A stretch of DNA of 64,000 nt from Streptomyces sp. CB02058. GTDB taxonomy: Bacteria > Actinomycetota > Actinomycetes > Streptomycetales > Streptomycetaceae. The translations under genes were made by a program, and so were the position numbers. Shown here in pieces: positions 1 through 6,865 of this stretch. Every line of letters begins with the position of its first letter. The stretch's first letter is position 1. The stretch spans positions 434,001 through 498,000 of the forward strand of contig NZ_LIPG01000001.1 in assembly GCF_001905505.1 (NCBI RefSeq), in the 5' to 3' direction. The notes beneath the pieces are model-generated. The model saw only the letters and a program-made list of their open reading frames with translations, was not told the DNA's origin and did no database searches.

Positions 1-395
1 ATCGGCACCATGCGGCCGAAGAAGACCGCCTTGGTGCCGTGCTTCGCGAACCACTCCTCCGTCCGCACCAGATCGGAGGCCTTCACCAGCGGCAACTTCC
101 CCCAGACGGTGTGCATGCGTTCACGGCCGAACGCCGCGCCGATCCAGTAGAGGGCCACCGCCCCCACGACCGAGCCGAGTGTGGTCCAGAACAGCGCGGA
201 AGCCAGGCTGAGGACCCCCTGCCCGGCGGCGAAGCCGGTCAGGGGCAGGATCACTTCGCTCGGCAGCGGCGGGAACAGGTTCTCCAGCGCGATGGCCAGA
301 CCCGCTCCGGGACCGCCCATGGTCTCGACGAGCTCCGTCGCCCAGCCCGCGATGCCCGAGGCTTCCTGCGGCGAAGCCGAGTACGTGAGATGCAT
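1..395 (-). CDS. DedA family membrane protein (partial, runs off the left edge)
   Basis: The reading frame starts at ATG 395 on the minus strand, preceded by GGAGA five bases upstream, and is still open at base 1, so only about 131 N-terminal residues are present. The protein has a hydrophobic stretch containing the DedA-type segment ENLFPPLPSEVILP near residue 40, a second membrane segment (SALFWTTLGSVVGAVALYW) and the family motif FFGRMVP at the edge of the window. DedA proteins are polytopic inner-membrane proteins of the VTT/SNARE-associated superfamily, several of which flip phospholipids or undecaprenyl phosphate. The specific substrate cannot be told from this fragment. It is separated from the next minus-strand gene by a strong inverted repeat. 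Confidence 0.85.
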   Translation of the reverse strand, partial: MHLTYSASPQEASGIAGWATELVETMGGPGAGLAIALENLFPPLPSEVILPLTGFAAGQGVLSLASALFWTTLGSVVGAVALYWIGAAFGRERMHTVWGKLPLVKASDLVRTEEWFAKHGTKAVFFGRMVP

Positions 396-505
396 GTGAG
401 TCTCCAAGGCGGTGGGTCGTTACGCCCGGGGCGTGCACCCCGATCACCCTTCCACGTTAGAAACCGCAGCTCGACGGCCGGTATGCGGATGGCCGTCCGG
501 TCCGC

Positions 506-542
506 TGCGGTTTTCCGCAGACCCCGCCTGCGGAAAACCGCA
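506..542 (-). terminator. 14-bp perfect inverted repeat, likely terminator
   Basis: TGCGGTTTTCCGCA (506-519) is repeated as its exact reverse complement at 529-542 with a 9-base spacer. Each arm is itself a small hairpin (TGCGG, four-base loop, CCGCA). It lies just downstream of the minus-strand oxidoreductase gene ending at 574 and upstream of the DedA gene. A terminator is the simplest reading. A regulator binding site for the DedA gene is the alternative. Confidence 0.5.
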
Positions 543-573
543 CCCGTGGGGACACGGCCCGGCAGCCCCGCTC

Positions 574-1230
574 TCAGTTCCCCGCGATGTCCTTCACCGC
601 GACCGCCACCGGCTTGCTCCCGCTGATCAGTTCGAGCGTGAGACCCGCCGTCGCCGGGGTGTCCAGCAGTTCCAGCAGCACCGCCGCCACGTCGTCGCGG
701 GGGATCGGGCCACGGCCCGTCGACGCCGCCAGCAGGACCTGGCCCGTGCCCGCGTCGTTCGTGAGCATTCCGGGGCGCAGGACCGTCCAGTCCAGGCCGC
801 TCCGGGCGCGTACGTTCGCGTCCGCCTCGCCCTTGGCGCGCTGGTAGACGTCGAAGACCTCGTCGCCGGGGTGCTCGGGGTCGGCCCCCATGGAGGACAC
901 CACGACATAGCGCCGCACCCCGGCCCGCTCCGCCGCGTCCGCGAAGAGCACCGCCGCTCCCCGGTCCACCGTGTCCTTGCGTGCCGAGCCGCTGTTCGGG
1001 CCGGCACCGGCTGCGAAGACCGCCGCGTCCGCTCCGCGCAGCAGCTCCGCCACGTCCTCCACGGACGCCGATTCGAGGTCCAGGACGGCGGGTTCGGCCC
1101 CTGCGGCCCGGAGGTCCTCACTCTGCTGCGGATTGCGGATGACGCCCACCGCTTCGTCACCGCGCGCGGCGAGCAGCCGCTCCAGCCGCAGCGCGATCTG
1201 ACCATGTCCACCTGCAATGACAATGCGCAT
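574..1230 (-). CDS. NAD(P)-binding Rossmann-fold protein (SDR-like, NmrA/YwnB type)
   Basis: This 218-residue protein begins MRIVIAGGHGQIALRL, a dinucleotide-binding GxxGxxG-like signature directly at the N terminus. It continues with a typical atypical-SDR body, including VVVSSMGA and the sugar-epimerase-like segment WTVLRPGMLTND near residue 155. The start at 1230 is chosen because the glycine motif follows it at once and GGAAG sits just upstream. Such proteins are soluble, act as oxidoreductases or redox-sensing NADPH binders, and usually lack an assigned substrate. It lies 34 bases downstream of the amidohydrolase gene on the same strand, so the two may be cotranscribed. A similar but distinct protein is encoded at 5558-6193. 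Confidence 0.8.
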   Translation of the reverse strand: MRIVIAGGHGQIALRLERLLAARGDEAVGVIRNPQQSEDLRAAGAEPAVLDLESASVEDVAELLRGADAAVFAAGAGPNSGSARKDTVDRGAAVLFADAAERAGVRRYVVVSSMGADPEHPGDEVFDVYQRAKGEADANVRARSGLDWTVLRPGMLTNDAGTGQVLLAASTGRGPIPRDDVAAVLLELLDTPATAGLTLELISGSKPVAVAVKDIAGN

Positions 1231-1264
1231 GCTTCCGACCGTACGCCGGACGCGGCCCTCGTGC

Positions 1265-2485
1265 TCAAGGCCCGCCGCCGGGGCCGGAATCGGTGCGCCC
1301 CTGGCGGGGGAGGTCCAGGGCTTCGGAGGCCCCGGAGTCGCAGTACTCGCGTACGGCGCTGGTCCGCGCGACGACCCGGCCCCGGTGCACCACGATCCTG
1401 CTGTACGCCAGTGAGAGCGCCCCGGCCAGCTGGTCCCCACGCACCGCGAGCAGCTCGGCGGGGAAGCCGGCCTCGATCCGCACCTCCGGCAGGCCCAGAG
1501 CCGCCCTGGCGGCCCCGGAGACGGCCTCGTAGGCGTCGTGCGGGGCGAGGCCCTGCTGCGCGGCCAGCAGGAAGGCGGCCTCCAGCGGGTCGCCCCGGCC
1601 GGCCGGGCTGGAGGCGTCGCGCAGCGCGCCGCTGCCCGCCGCCACCCGCACCCCGGCGGCCCGCAGCAGCCGTACCGGCGGGGTCCCCCGCAGGCGCGCC
1701 CCCGAGCAGCCGCCCTGGGGCAGGCAGACCACCGTGACGGCCGCGGCGGCGAGCCGGTCGGCCGTTCGGGCCGCCTCGGCCTCCGGAAGCCGTGAGAGGC
1801 CCGCACAGGGGCCGAGGCAGACGCCGGGCCGGAGACCGCCGGCCATGGCGGCGAGCCGGGCCAGCCGCGCGGGGTCGCCACCGTCCGTGTGCAGATCGAC
1901 GGACCGGCCGTGGGCGGCGGCGACGTCCAGCACGGCTTCGGTGTGCCCGGCAGGGTCGGGATCGAGGTCGGGGCAGCCCCCGACGACGTCCGCGCCCATC
2001 TCCACCGCGTCCCGGAGCGCGGCGAGACCGTCGGCGCCCGCGGCGCCGGTCAGCAGCCGGGGCACGGCGACGACCCTCAGATCGGCGAGACCCCGCAGGG
2101 CCCCACGCGCGTCCAGCACCGCTTCGAGGGAGCCGAGGCCGTGTACGCCGCCGACGCGCACATGGGCCCGCAGCGCCGTGGCGCCGTGGCTGAGCTGGAG
2201 CAGTGCGGCCTCGGTGGCGCGGCGCCTGACGTCGTCGGGGTGGTGGGACTCCGGGCCCCCGGCGGCCGCGGTGAGCGCCGTGTCGGCATGGGCGTGGGCC
2301 TCGGCGGGGGCGGGCAGCAGCAGCCAGCCGCGCAGGTCCAGGCGGTTCCCCCGGGTGGTGAGGCTGCCCGCCGTACCGACCGCCTCGATCCGTGGGCCGC
2401 CGATCCGTACGTCGACGGTGCGCCCGTCCGCGAGCCTGGCTCCGTGGAGCAGGAGCGTGGCCTCGTCGCCGGGACTGTCGGGCAT
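1265..2485 (-). CDS. Cytosine-deaminase-like amidohydrolase, catalytic residues apparently lost
   Basis: 406 residues with the amidohydrolase layout: a small beta domain (LLLHGARLADGRTVDVRIGG), then a TIM barrel opening with the metal motif HAHAD (H64, H66). By eye the protein follows the CodA/N-isopropylammelide branch. The expected HCDE motif reads HTDG (199-202). The expected histidine before CAGLS is proline (GPCAGL, 225-230). The expected GSDN aspartate is glycine (GSGALRD, 284-290). If this alignment is right, three of the usual metal or catalytic residues are missing and the protein may be non-catalytic. AGGAG lies 7 bases before the ATG. The substrate is unknown. It may be cotranscribed with the downstream Rossmann-fold gene. 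Confidence 0.75.
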   Translation of the reverse strand: MPDSPGDEATLLLHGARLADGRTVDVRIGGPRIEAVGTAGSLTTRGNRLDLRGWLLLPAPAEAHAHADTALTAAAGGPESHHPDDVRRRATEAALLQLSHGATALRAHVRVGGVHGLGSLEAVLDARGALRGLADLRVVAVPRLLTGAAGADGLAALRDAVEMGADVVGGCPDLDPDPAGHTEAVLDVAAAHGRSVDLHTDGGDPARLARLAAMAGGLRPGVCLGPCAGLSRLPEAEAARTADRLAAAAVTVVCLPQGGCSGARLRGTPPVRLLRAAGVRVAAGSGALRDASSPAGRGDPLEAAFLLAAQQGLAPHDAYEAVSGAARAALGLPEVRIEAGFPAELLAVRGDQLAGALSLAYSRIVVHRGRVVARTSAVREYCDSGASEALDLPRQGRTDSGPGGGP

Positions 2486-2729
2486 CGTGCCGCTCCTGGA
2501 AGGGGTTCAAGATCGCGCAAGGAGCGCCGAGCCTAGGCGGGTGTCCGGCACGCCCCTGGGAGGGCTGCATTAGTCGTACGAATGCGGCCCTCCGGGAGGG
2601 CCGGGGAGCGGGGGTCCGCAGAGCGCGGGGCGGTGGTCCGTACAGGCGGCGTACGGGCTGATCAAGGGCCTGATCAGGGGGGCGTCCGCAGCGGCGGCCG
2701 GGGGCCGGGAGGGAGCCGCGGAAACGGAT

Positions 2730-2759
2730 TTGGGCGATCGGCGAGAGACCGTGTAATGT
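2730..2759 (+). promoter_or_regulatory. Putative promoter of the tRNA-Thr/tRNA-Met unit
   Basis: TTGGGC (2730-2735), an 18-base spacer and TAATGT (2754-2759) sit 11 bases before the first tRNA. The -10 box fits the vegetative sigma consensus well and the -35 moderately. The rest of 2486-2729 shows no gene. Confidence 0.55.
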
Positions 2760-2770
2760 CTTCCTCGCTC

Positions 2771-2843
2771 GCCCCAATAGCTCAGTCGGTAGAGCGTCTC
2801 CATGGTAAGGAGAAGGTCTGCGGTTCGATTCCGCATTGGGGCT
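2771..2843 (+). tRNA. tRNA-Thr (anticodon GGT)
   Basis: A 73-base cloverleaf: acceptor GCCCCAA pairs with TTGGGGC, D arm GCTCAGTCGGTAGAGC, anticodon stem CTCC/GGAG around loop AT-GGT-AA, and T arm with GGTTCGATTCC. The anticodon GGT reads ACC (and ACU) threonine codons. CCA is not encoded. It is probably cotranscribed with tRNA-Met and rpmG. Confidence 0.95.
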
Positions 2844-2888
2844 CTGGTGATCGGGTGACCCCGCTTCGGCGGGGAAACTCGGCATCAA

Positions 2889-2961
2889 AGCGGTGTAGCT
2901 CAGTCGGTAGAGCAAGCGGCTCATAATCGCTGTGTCACCGGTTCAAGTCCGGTCACCGCTA
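2889..2961 (+). tRNA. tRNA-Met (anticodon CAT)
   Basis: A 73-base cloverleaf: acceptor AGCGGTG pairs with CACCGCT, D arm GCTCAGTCGGTAGAGC, anticodon loop CTCATAA and T arm GGTTCAAGTCC. The first acceptor pair A-T is intact and there is no run of three G-C pairs flanking the anticodon loop, so this is the elongator rather than the initiator tRNA. CCA is not encoded. Confidence 0.93.
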
Positions 2962-3049
2962 CTAACGGTAGCCGATTGTGGGGTCGGTCCTTCGATCGGC
3001 TACTCTTTTATGCGTTCATCCGTCCATCGTCCGTCCAAGGAGCACTCAC

Positions 3050-3214
3050 GTGGCTGCCACCGACGTCCGCCCGAAGATCACGCTGGCCTGCGTGGAGTGC
3101 AAGGAGCGGAACTACATCACCAAGAAGAACCGGCGTAACAACCCGGACCGTCTTGAGATGAAGAAGCACTGCCCGCGCTGCAACTCGCACACCGCGCACC
3201 GCGAAACGCGCTGA
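3050..3214 (+). CDS. rpmG: 50S ribosomal protein bL33, zinc-binding form
   Basis: A 54-residue protein starting at GTG 3050, with the segment CCAAGGAG upstream as ribosome binding site. L33 sits near the E-site tRNA on the large subunit. Four cysteines (C14, C17, C41, C44) in CVEC and CPRC form an intact zinc ribbon, so this is the C+ version. Streptomyces commonly keep a cysteine-free paralogue elsewhere under Zur control. The tRNA-Met-rpmG neighbourhood is the usual one in actinomycetes. A strong terminator follows 14 bases after the stop codon. Confidence 0.97.
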
Positions 3215-3228
3215 AAAACAGGCTCGTG

Positions 3229-3261
3229 CACGAGGCCGTCCCCACTGGGGGCGGCCTCGTG
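3229..3261 (+). terminator. Terminator after rpmG
   Basis: CACGAGGCCGTCCCC and GGGGGCGGCCTCGTG form a 15-bp nearly perfect stem around ACT. There is no long T-tract, as is common for Streptomyces terminators. Confidence 0.75.
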
Positions 3262-3315
3262 TCGTTGTATTGGGTTCCCAGCCCTATTCGACTTTCACCA
3301 GGAGGTACCGGGCTC

Positions 3316-3768
3316 ATGGCGCTCGACCAGTCCTTCGTGGGGCGGACCTATCCGCCCACCCCGGCATACGAGGTCGGCCGGGAGAAGATCCGGGAGTTCG
3401 CGGTGGCGGTGGGTGACACCAATCCCGCGTACGTCGATCAGGAAGCCGCCAAGGCTCTGGGGCACCCGGATGTGATCGCCCCGCCCACATTCGTCTTCTC
3501 GATCACCTTCAGGGCCGCTGGACAGGTGATCGAGGACCCGCAGCTGGGCCTGGACTACAGCCGCGTGGTGCACGGCGACCAGAAGTTCTCCTACGTGCGT
3601 CCCGTGCGGGCGGGGGACCGGCTGACGGTCACCTCGACCATCGAGGCCGTCAAGTCGATGGCGGGCAACGACATCCTGGACATCCGCGGCGAGGTCCACG
3701 ACGAGTCCGGTGAACACGTGGTGACCGCGTGGACGAAGCTGGTGGCCCGGGCCGCCGAGGAGGCGTGA
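3316..3768 (+). CDS. MaoC-like N-terminal-type dehydratase (HadA/FAS1-DH132-like)
   Basis: 150 residues, ATG 3316 with GGAGG 10 bases upstream. It has the hot-dog fold pattern of the FAS1_DH region/MaoC N-terminal family: FVGRTYPPTPAYEVGREKIREFAVAVGDTNPAY at the N terminus, then ALGHPDVIAPPTF and a central VVHGDQKFSYVRPVRAGDRL. In mycobacteria homologous HadA/HadC subunits pair with HadB to make a (3R)-hydroxyacyl-ACP or -CoA dehydratase. This subunit lacks the HadB-type hydratase motif itself. The stop overlaps the next start by one base (TGATG), so the two are translationally coupled and probably form a heterodimer. The fatty acid substrate is inferred. Confidence 0.85.
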   Translation: MALDQSFVGRTYPPTPAYEVGREKIREFAVAVGDTNPAYVDQEAAKALGHPDVIAPPTFVFSITFRAAGQVIEDPQLGLDYSRVVHGDQKFSYVRPVRAGDRLTVTSTIEAVKSMAGNDILDIRGEVHDESGEHVVTAWTKLVARAAEEA

Positions 3769-4196
3769 TGACGGCGAACATCGCTTACGGAGCGGTCGAG
3801 GTCGGCACGGAGCTGCCGGCGCAGTCGTTTCCGGTGACGCGGGCCACGCTGGTGCAGTACGCGGGCGCTTCCGGCGACTTCAACCCGATCCACTGGAACG
3901 AGAAGTTCGCACGCGAGGTCGGTCTGCCGGACGTCATCGCGCACGGCATGTTCACCATGGCCGAGGCGATCCGCGTGGTCACGGACTGGGCGGGCGACCC
4001 GGGCGCCGTCGTCGAGTACGGGGTGCGGTTCACCAAGCCGGTCGTCGTGCCGAACGACGAGACCGGGGCGCTGATCGAGGTGAGCGGCAAGGTCGCCGCG
4101 AAGCTGGACGACAACCTCGTGCGGGTCGACCTGACGGCGATGAGCGACGGCAAGAAGGTGCTGGGCATGTCCCGCGCCGTCGTCCGCCTGGCCTGA
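3768..4196 (+). CDS. MaoC domain (R)-hydratase/dehydratase, HadB-like subunit
   Basis: 142 residues. The segment YAGASGDFNPIHWNEKFAR (about 27-45) carries the hydratase-2 motif with D and H (D33, H38), followed by VGLPDVIAHGMFTMA. These are the catalytic Asp/His and the characteristic helix of R-specific enoyl hydratases. It overlaps the upstream MaoC-like gene by one base and would supply the active site of that pair. In mycobacteria the analogous HadAB acts in chain elongation during fatty and mycolic acid synthesis. In Streptomyces the role is less clear. A terminator hairpin follows 14 bases after the stop. Confidence 0.87.
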   Translation: MTANIAYGAVEVGTELPAQSFPVTRATLVQYAGASGDFNPIHWNEKFAREVGLPDVIAHGMFTMAEAIRVVTDWAGDPGAVVEYGVRFTKPVVVPNDETGALIEVSGKVAAKLDDNLVRVDLTAMSDGKKVLGMSRAVVRLA

Positions 4197-4210
4197 ACGC
4201 GACGCAGGCC

Positions 4211-4241
4211 GAAGGGCGCTCCCCCCGGGGGAGCGCCCTTC
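4211..4241 (+). terminator. Terminator after the MaoC pair
   Basis: GAAGGGCGCTCCCCC and GGGGGAGCGCCCTTC form a 15-bp perfect stem with a tiny loop. Its right arm is also the first copy of the degenerate repeat array that follows. Confidence 0.7.
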
Positions 4242-4399
4242 GCGCTGCCCGCCTCCGACCGAGCGCTTTTGGCGCTGCCCGGCTCCATATCCGAGTGCCC
4301 TTCGCGCTGCCCCGCCCGTCCCCAGCGCCCTCCGCGCTCCCGGCCACGCCCGGCGACCGCCACGCCGCGCGGGCCCGCCGAGTGCCCTTCGCGCTGCAC
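4231..4399 (+). repeat. Five degenerate 20-bp repeats between the MaoC pair and murB
   Basis: The unit GAGTGCCCTTCGCGCTGCCC recurs with small changes at 4231-4250, 4261-4280, 4293-4312, 4323-4342 and 4380-4399, spaced 30, 32, 30 and 57 bases. The first copy is the right arm of the terminator. Each unit contains a short GCGC-centred dyad. No gene is seen here. The copies look like decayed derivatives of one terminator arm. Confidence 0.7.
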
Positions 4400-4430
4400 C
4401 GCCCCGCCCGGGCGACCGGGCACGGGACCG

Positions 4431-4436
4431 TACTCT
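4431..4436 (+). promoter_or_regulatory. Putative -10 box for a leaderless murB mRNA
   Basis: TACTCT fits the TANNNT -10 consensus and ends 7 bases before the GTG start. No Shine-Dalgarno sequence precedes that GTG. This spacing is typical of actinobacterial leaderless transcripts. No good -35 is visible. Confidence 0.5.
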
Positions 4437-4443
4437 TGTCCCC

Positions 4444-5499
4444 GTGCAGGAACTCCACGACGCCCCCCTCGCCCCCCTGACCACCTTCAGGCTCGGCGGC
4501 CCGGCCGACCGCCTCCTGACGGCCACCACCGACGCCGAGGTGATCGCCGCCGTACGAGAGGCCGACGACAGCGGCACTCCGCTCCTGGTCATCGGCGGCG
4601 GCTCCAACCTGGTCATCGGCGACAAGGGCTTCGTCGGAACGGCCCTGCGCATCGCCACCGAGGGCTTCGAGCTCTCCGGCACGACGCTCGAACTGGCCGC
4701 GGGCGAGGTCTGGACCGACGCCGTGGCCCGTACGGTCGAGGCGGGTCTCGCCGGGATCGAGTGCCTGGCCGGAATCCCCGGGTCCGCCGGGGCCACACCG
4801 ATCCAGAACGTCGGCGCGTACGGCCAGGAGGTGTCCTCGGTCATCACGGAGGTCGTCGCCTACGACCGGCTCGCCCAGGAGACGGTCACGCTCTCCAACG
4901 AGGCGTGCGCGTTCTCGTACCGCCACAGTCGCTTCAAGGCCGAACCCGACCGCTTCGTGGTGCTCCGTGTCCGGTTCGCACTGGAGGACGCGGGCGGGCA
5001 GTCCGCGCCCCTGCGGTATCCGGAGACCGCCCGCGCCATGGGTGTCGAACAGGGCGACCGGGTGCCGGCCGCGGCGGCCCGCGAGACGGTGCTGCGCCTG
5101 CGGGCCGGCAAGGGCATGGTGCTCGACCCCGAGGACCACGACACATGGTCGGCCGGGTCCTTCTTCACCAACCCGATCCTGGACGAGGCCGGGCACGCGG
5201 CCTTCCTCGCCCGCGCCAGGGAGCGCCTGGGCGCCGAGGTCACGCCCCCCGCGTTCCCCGCGGGTGAGGGCATGGTCAAGACCTCGGCCGCCTGGCTCAT
5301 CGACAAGGCGGGCTTCACCAAGGGGTACGGGACCGGCCCCGCCCGGATCTCCACCAAGCACACGCTCGCCCTCACCAACAGGGGCGCCGCGACCACCGAG
5401 GACCTGCTCGCCCTGGCGCGCGAGGTCGTCGCCGGGGTCCACGAGGCATTCGGGGTCACCCTCGTCAACGAGCCGGTGACGGTCGGCGTCAGCCTGTAG
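4444..5499 (+). CDS. murB: UDP-N-acetylenolpyruvoylglucosamine reductase
   Basis: 351 residues, GTG start. MurB is the cytoplasmic FAD enzyme that reduces enolpyruvyl-UDP-GlcNAc with NADPH to give UDP-MurNAc, the second committed step of peptidoglycan synthesis. The FAD-binding segment LLVIGGGSNLVIGDKGF lies near residues 47-63. The substrate loop YRHSRFK (159-165) supplies the catalytic arginine R160. The proton-donor serine S239 sits in AGSFFTNP, and the C-terminal glutamate E343 in VNEPVTVG. All active-site residues are present, and the length is normal for a type I MurB. No ribosome binding site precedes the start, which suggests leaderless expression. Confidence 0.97.
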   Translation: MQELHDAPLAPLTTFRLGGPADRLLTATTDAEVIAAVREADDSGTPLLVIGGGSNLVIGDKGFVGTALRIATEGFELSGTTLELAAGEVWTDAVARTVEAGLAGIECLAGIPGSAGATPIQNVGAYGQEVSSVITEVVAYDRLAQETVTLSNEACAFSYRHSRFKAEPDRFVVLRVRFALEDAGGQSAPLRYPETARAMGVEQGDRVPAAAARETVLRLRAGKGMVLDPEDHDTWSAGSFFTNPILDEAGHAAFLARARERLGAEVTPPAFPAGEGMVKTSAAWLIDKAGFTKGYGTGPARISTKHTLALTNRGAATTEDLLALAREVVAGVHEAFGVTLVNEPVTVGVSL

Positions 5500-5525
5500 G
5501 GCGGTACGCCGCTCCCGGCGGCCCG

Positions 5526-5549
5526 CTGGGCGGCCTGCGGGCCGCCCAG
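5526..5549. terminator. Hairpin between convergent murB and oxidoreductase genes
   Basis: CTGGGCGGCC and GGCCGCCCAG form a perfect 10-bp stem with a TGCG loop, placed between the two convergent stop codons. It could serve both directions. Confidence 0.65.
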
Positions 5550-5557
5550 AGCGGACC

Positions 5558-6193
5558 TCAGTAGGCGACGCCCACGCCCTGCTTCACCGAGGCCGGCTCG
5601 TCGACCAGCGCCAGCATCGCGTGGGCCACATCGGCCCGCGCGATGGACCTGCCACTGCGCGGAGTGCCACCCACGACCGTCCGGTACGTCCCCGTCAGCG
5701 GGCCGTTCGTCAGCTTCGGCGGGCGCACCGACGTCCAGTCCGTCGCACTCGCGGCCAACGCGGCCTCCATGCGTGTCAGATCGGCGTACACCTCCTTGAG
5801 GACCGCGCCGATCACCTTGCGGACCGTCCGGTCCAGCAGCGGTTCGTCCGCCGGCTCGGGACCGACGGGCGCCGCGCTCACGACCAGCAGCCGCCGGGTG
5901 CCCTCCGCCTCCATGGCCGCCAGCACCAGGCCGGTGAGCCGCTCGGCGACGTCGCCCGCCTTCCGGCCCCGGGCCCCCAGACCCGAGAGCACGGCGTCCC
6001 GCCCGGCCACCGCCGCGCGCACCGCCGCGGGATCGTCCAGCCGCACGATCCCGTCCGGCTCCGCCTCCCGCAGGCCCTCCGGCAGCCTGCCGGGATCGCG
6101 GACCACCGCCGTCACCTCGTGCCCCGCCGCGCGCGCCTGGCGCACGATCTCCTGGCCGATGGCCCCGGTCGCTCCGAACGCGGTGAGCCTCAT
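5558..6193 (-). CDS. NAD(P)H-binding protein (SDR-like), probable target of the adjacent TetR
   Basis: 211 residues from ATG 6193, with GGGGAG upstream. It opens with MRLTAFGATGAIGQEIVRQA, a GATGxxG dinucleotide-binding motif, and has the NAD(P)H-binding (DUF/NmrA-like) body with VVSAAPVGP and DWTSVRPPKLTNG. Proteins of this type reduce flavins or small carbonyls or act as sensors. No substrate is evident. It is divergent from a TetR gene, and two operator-like palindromes sit between them, so its expression is probably controlled by that repressor in response to a small ligand. It is a separate relative of the protein at 574-1230. Confidence 0.82.
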   Translation of the reverse strand: MRLTAFGATGAIGQEIVRQARAAGHEVTAVVRDPGRLPEGLREAEPDGIVRLDDPAAVRAAVAGRDAVLSGLGARGRKAGDVAERLTGLVLAAMEAEGTRRLLVVSAAPVGPEPADEPLLDRTVRKVIGAVLKEVYADLTRMEAALAASATDWTSVRPPKLTNGPLTGTYRTVVGGTPRSGRSIARADVAHAMLALVDEPASVKQGVGVAY

Positions 6194-6215
6194 GGCGCAC
6201 TCCCCTTCCCCAGTG

Positions 6216-6256
6216 GGTGAGTATTCACTCACCTATAGGGTGAGCGGGCACTCACC
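6216..6256. promoter_or_regulatory. Two TetR-type operators in the divergent intergenic region
   Basis: Two 18-bp sites share identical arms: GGTGAG-TATTCA-CTCACC (6216-6233) and GGTGAG-CGGGCA-CTCACC (6239-6256), with centres 23 bp apart. They sit between the oxidoreductase start (6193) and the tetR start (6284), where an autorepressor and target repressor would bind. A CCTATAGG palindrome lies between them and may hold a -10 box. Confidence 0.75.
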
Positions 6257-6283
6257 TCCTCGTCAAGGCTTGTTGGAGCACGC

Positions 6284-6865
6284 ATGGAAAATAAGCCGGC
6301 CCGCGTCCGCATCGTCGACGCCGCCCACGAACTCATGCTCGGCATCGGTCTCGCGCGGGTGACGACCAAGGAGATCGCCAAGGCCGCCGGCTGCTCGGAG
6401 GCGGCGCTCTACAAGTACTTCCGGAGCAAGGAAGAGCTCTTCGTGACCGTCCTCGGCGAACGGATGCCCCGGCTGGGGCCGCTCCTGGGCGATCTGAAGG
6501 CGGGGGAGGGCGACCTGGAGGAGAACCTCCGCGAGATCGCCCGCCAGGCCGCGCTCTTCTACGAGCAGACCTTCCCCGTGCTCGCCTCGCTCTACGCCGA
6601 GCCCCGGCTGAAGCGCCGCCACGACGAGGCGATGCGCGAGATGGGCACCGGACCGCACAAGCCGATCGAGGGCCTCGACGCCTATCTGCGCGCCGAACAG
6701 CAGGCGGGCAGGGTCGGAGCCGGGGCCGACACCTACGCGGCCGCCTCGCTGCTCCTGGGGGCCTGCTCGCAGCGTGCGTTCGCCTACGAGATGGGCGGCT
6801 CACCGCGGTCGCTGGACGACTTCGCGGCCTCCCTCGCGCGCACCCTGCTGGGCGGGATCAGCTAG
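6284..6865 (+). CDS. TetR/AcrR family transcriptional regulator
   Basis: 193 residues, ATG 6284. The N-terminal helix-turn-helix is clear: TTKEIAKAAGCSEAALYKYF (27-46), followed by the family hallmark RSKEELF. The remaining 140 residues form the ligand-binding and dimerisation domain, with no recognisable effector specificity. It most likely represses the divergent oxidoreductase gene and itself through the two GGTGAG/CTCACC palindromes at 6216-6256, which is the usual arrangement for this family. Its 3' end overlaps the convergent deaminase gene by 8 bases. Confidence 0.93.
   Translation: MENKPARVRIVDAAHELMLGIGLARVTTKEIAKAAGCSEAALYKYFRSKEELFVTVLGERMPRLGPLLGDLKAGEGDLEENLREIARQAALFYEQTFPVLASLYAEPRLKRRHDEAMREMGTGPHKPIEGLDAYLRAEQQAGRVGAGADTYAAASLLLGACSQRAFAYEMGGSPRSLDDFAASLARTLLGGIS

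Noticed and set aside
4231..4399. CRISPR array in the 20-bp repeats before murB
   Set aside because: Repeats are degenerate, intervals are only 10-37 bases and irregular, and no cas genes are present.
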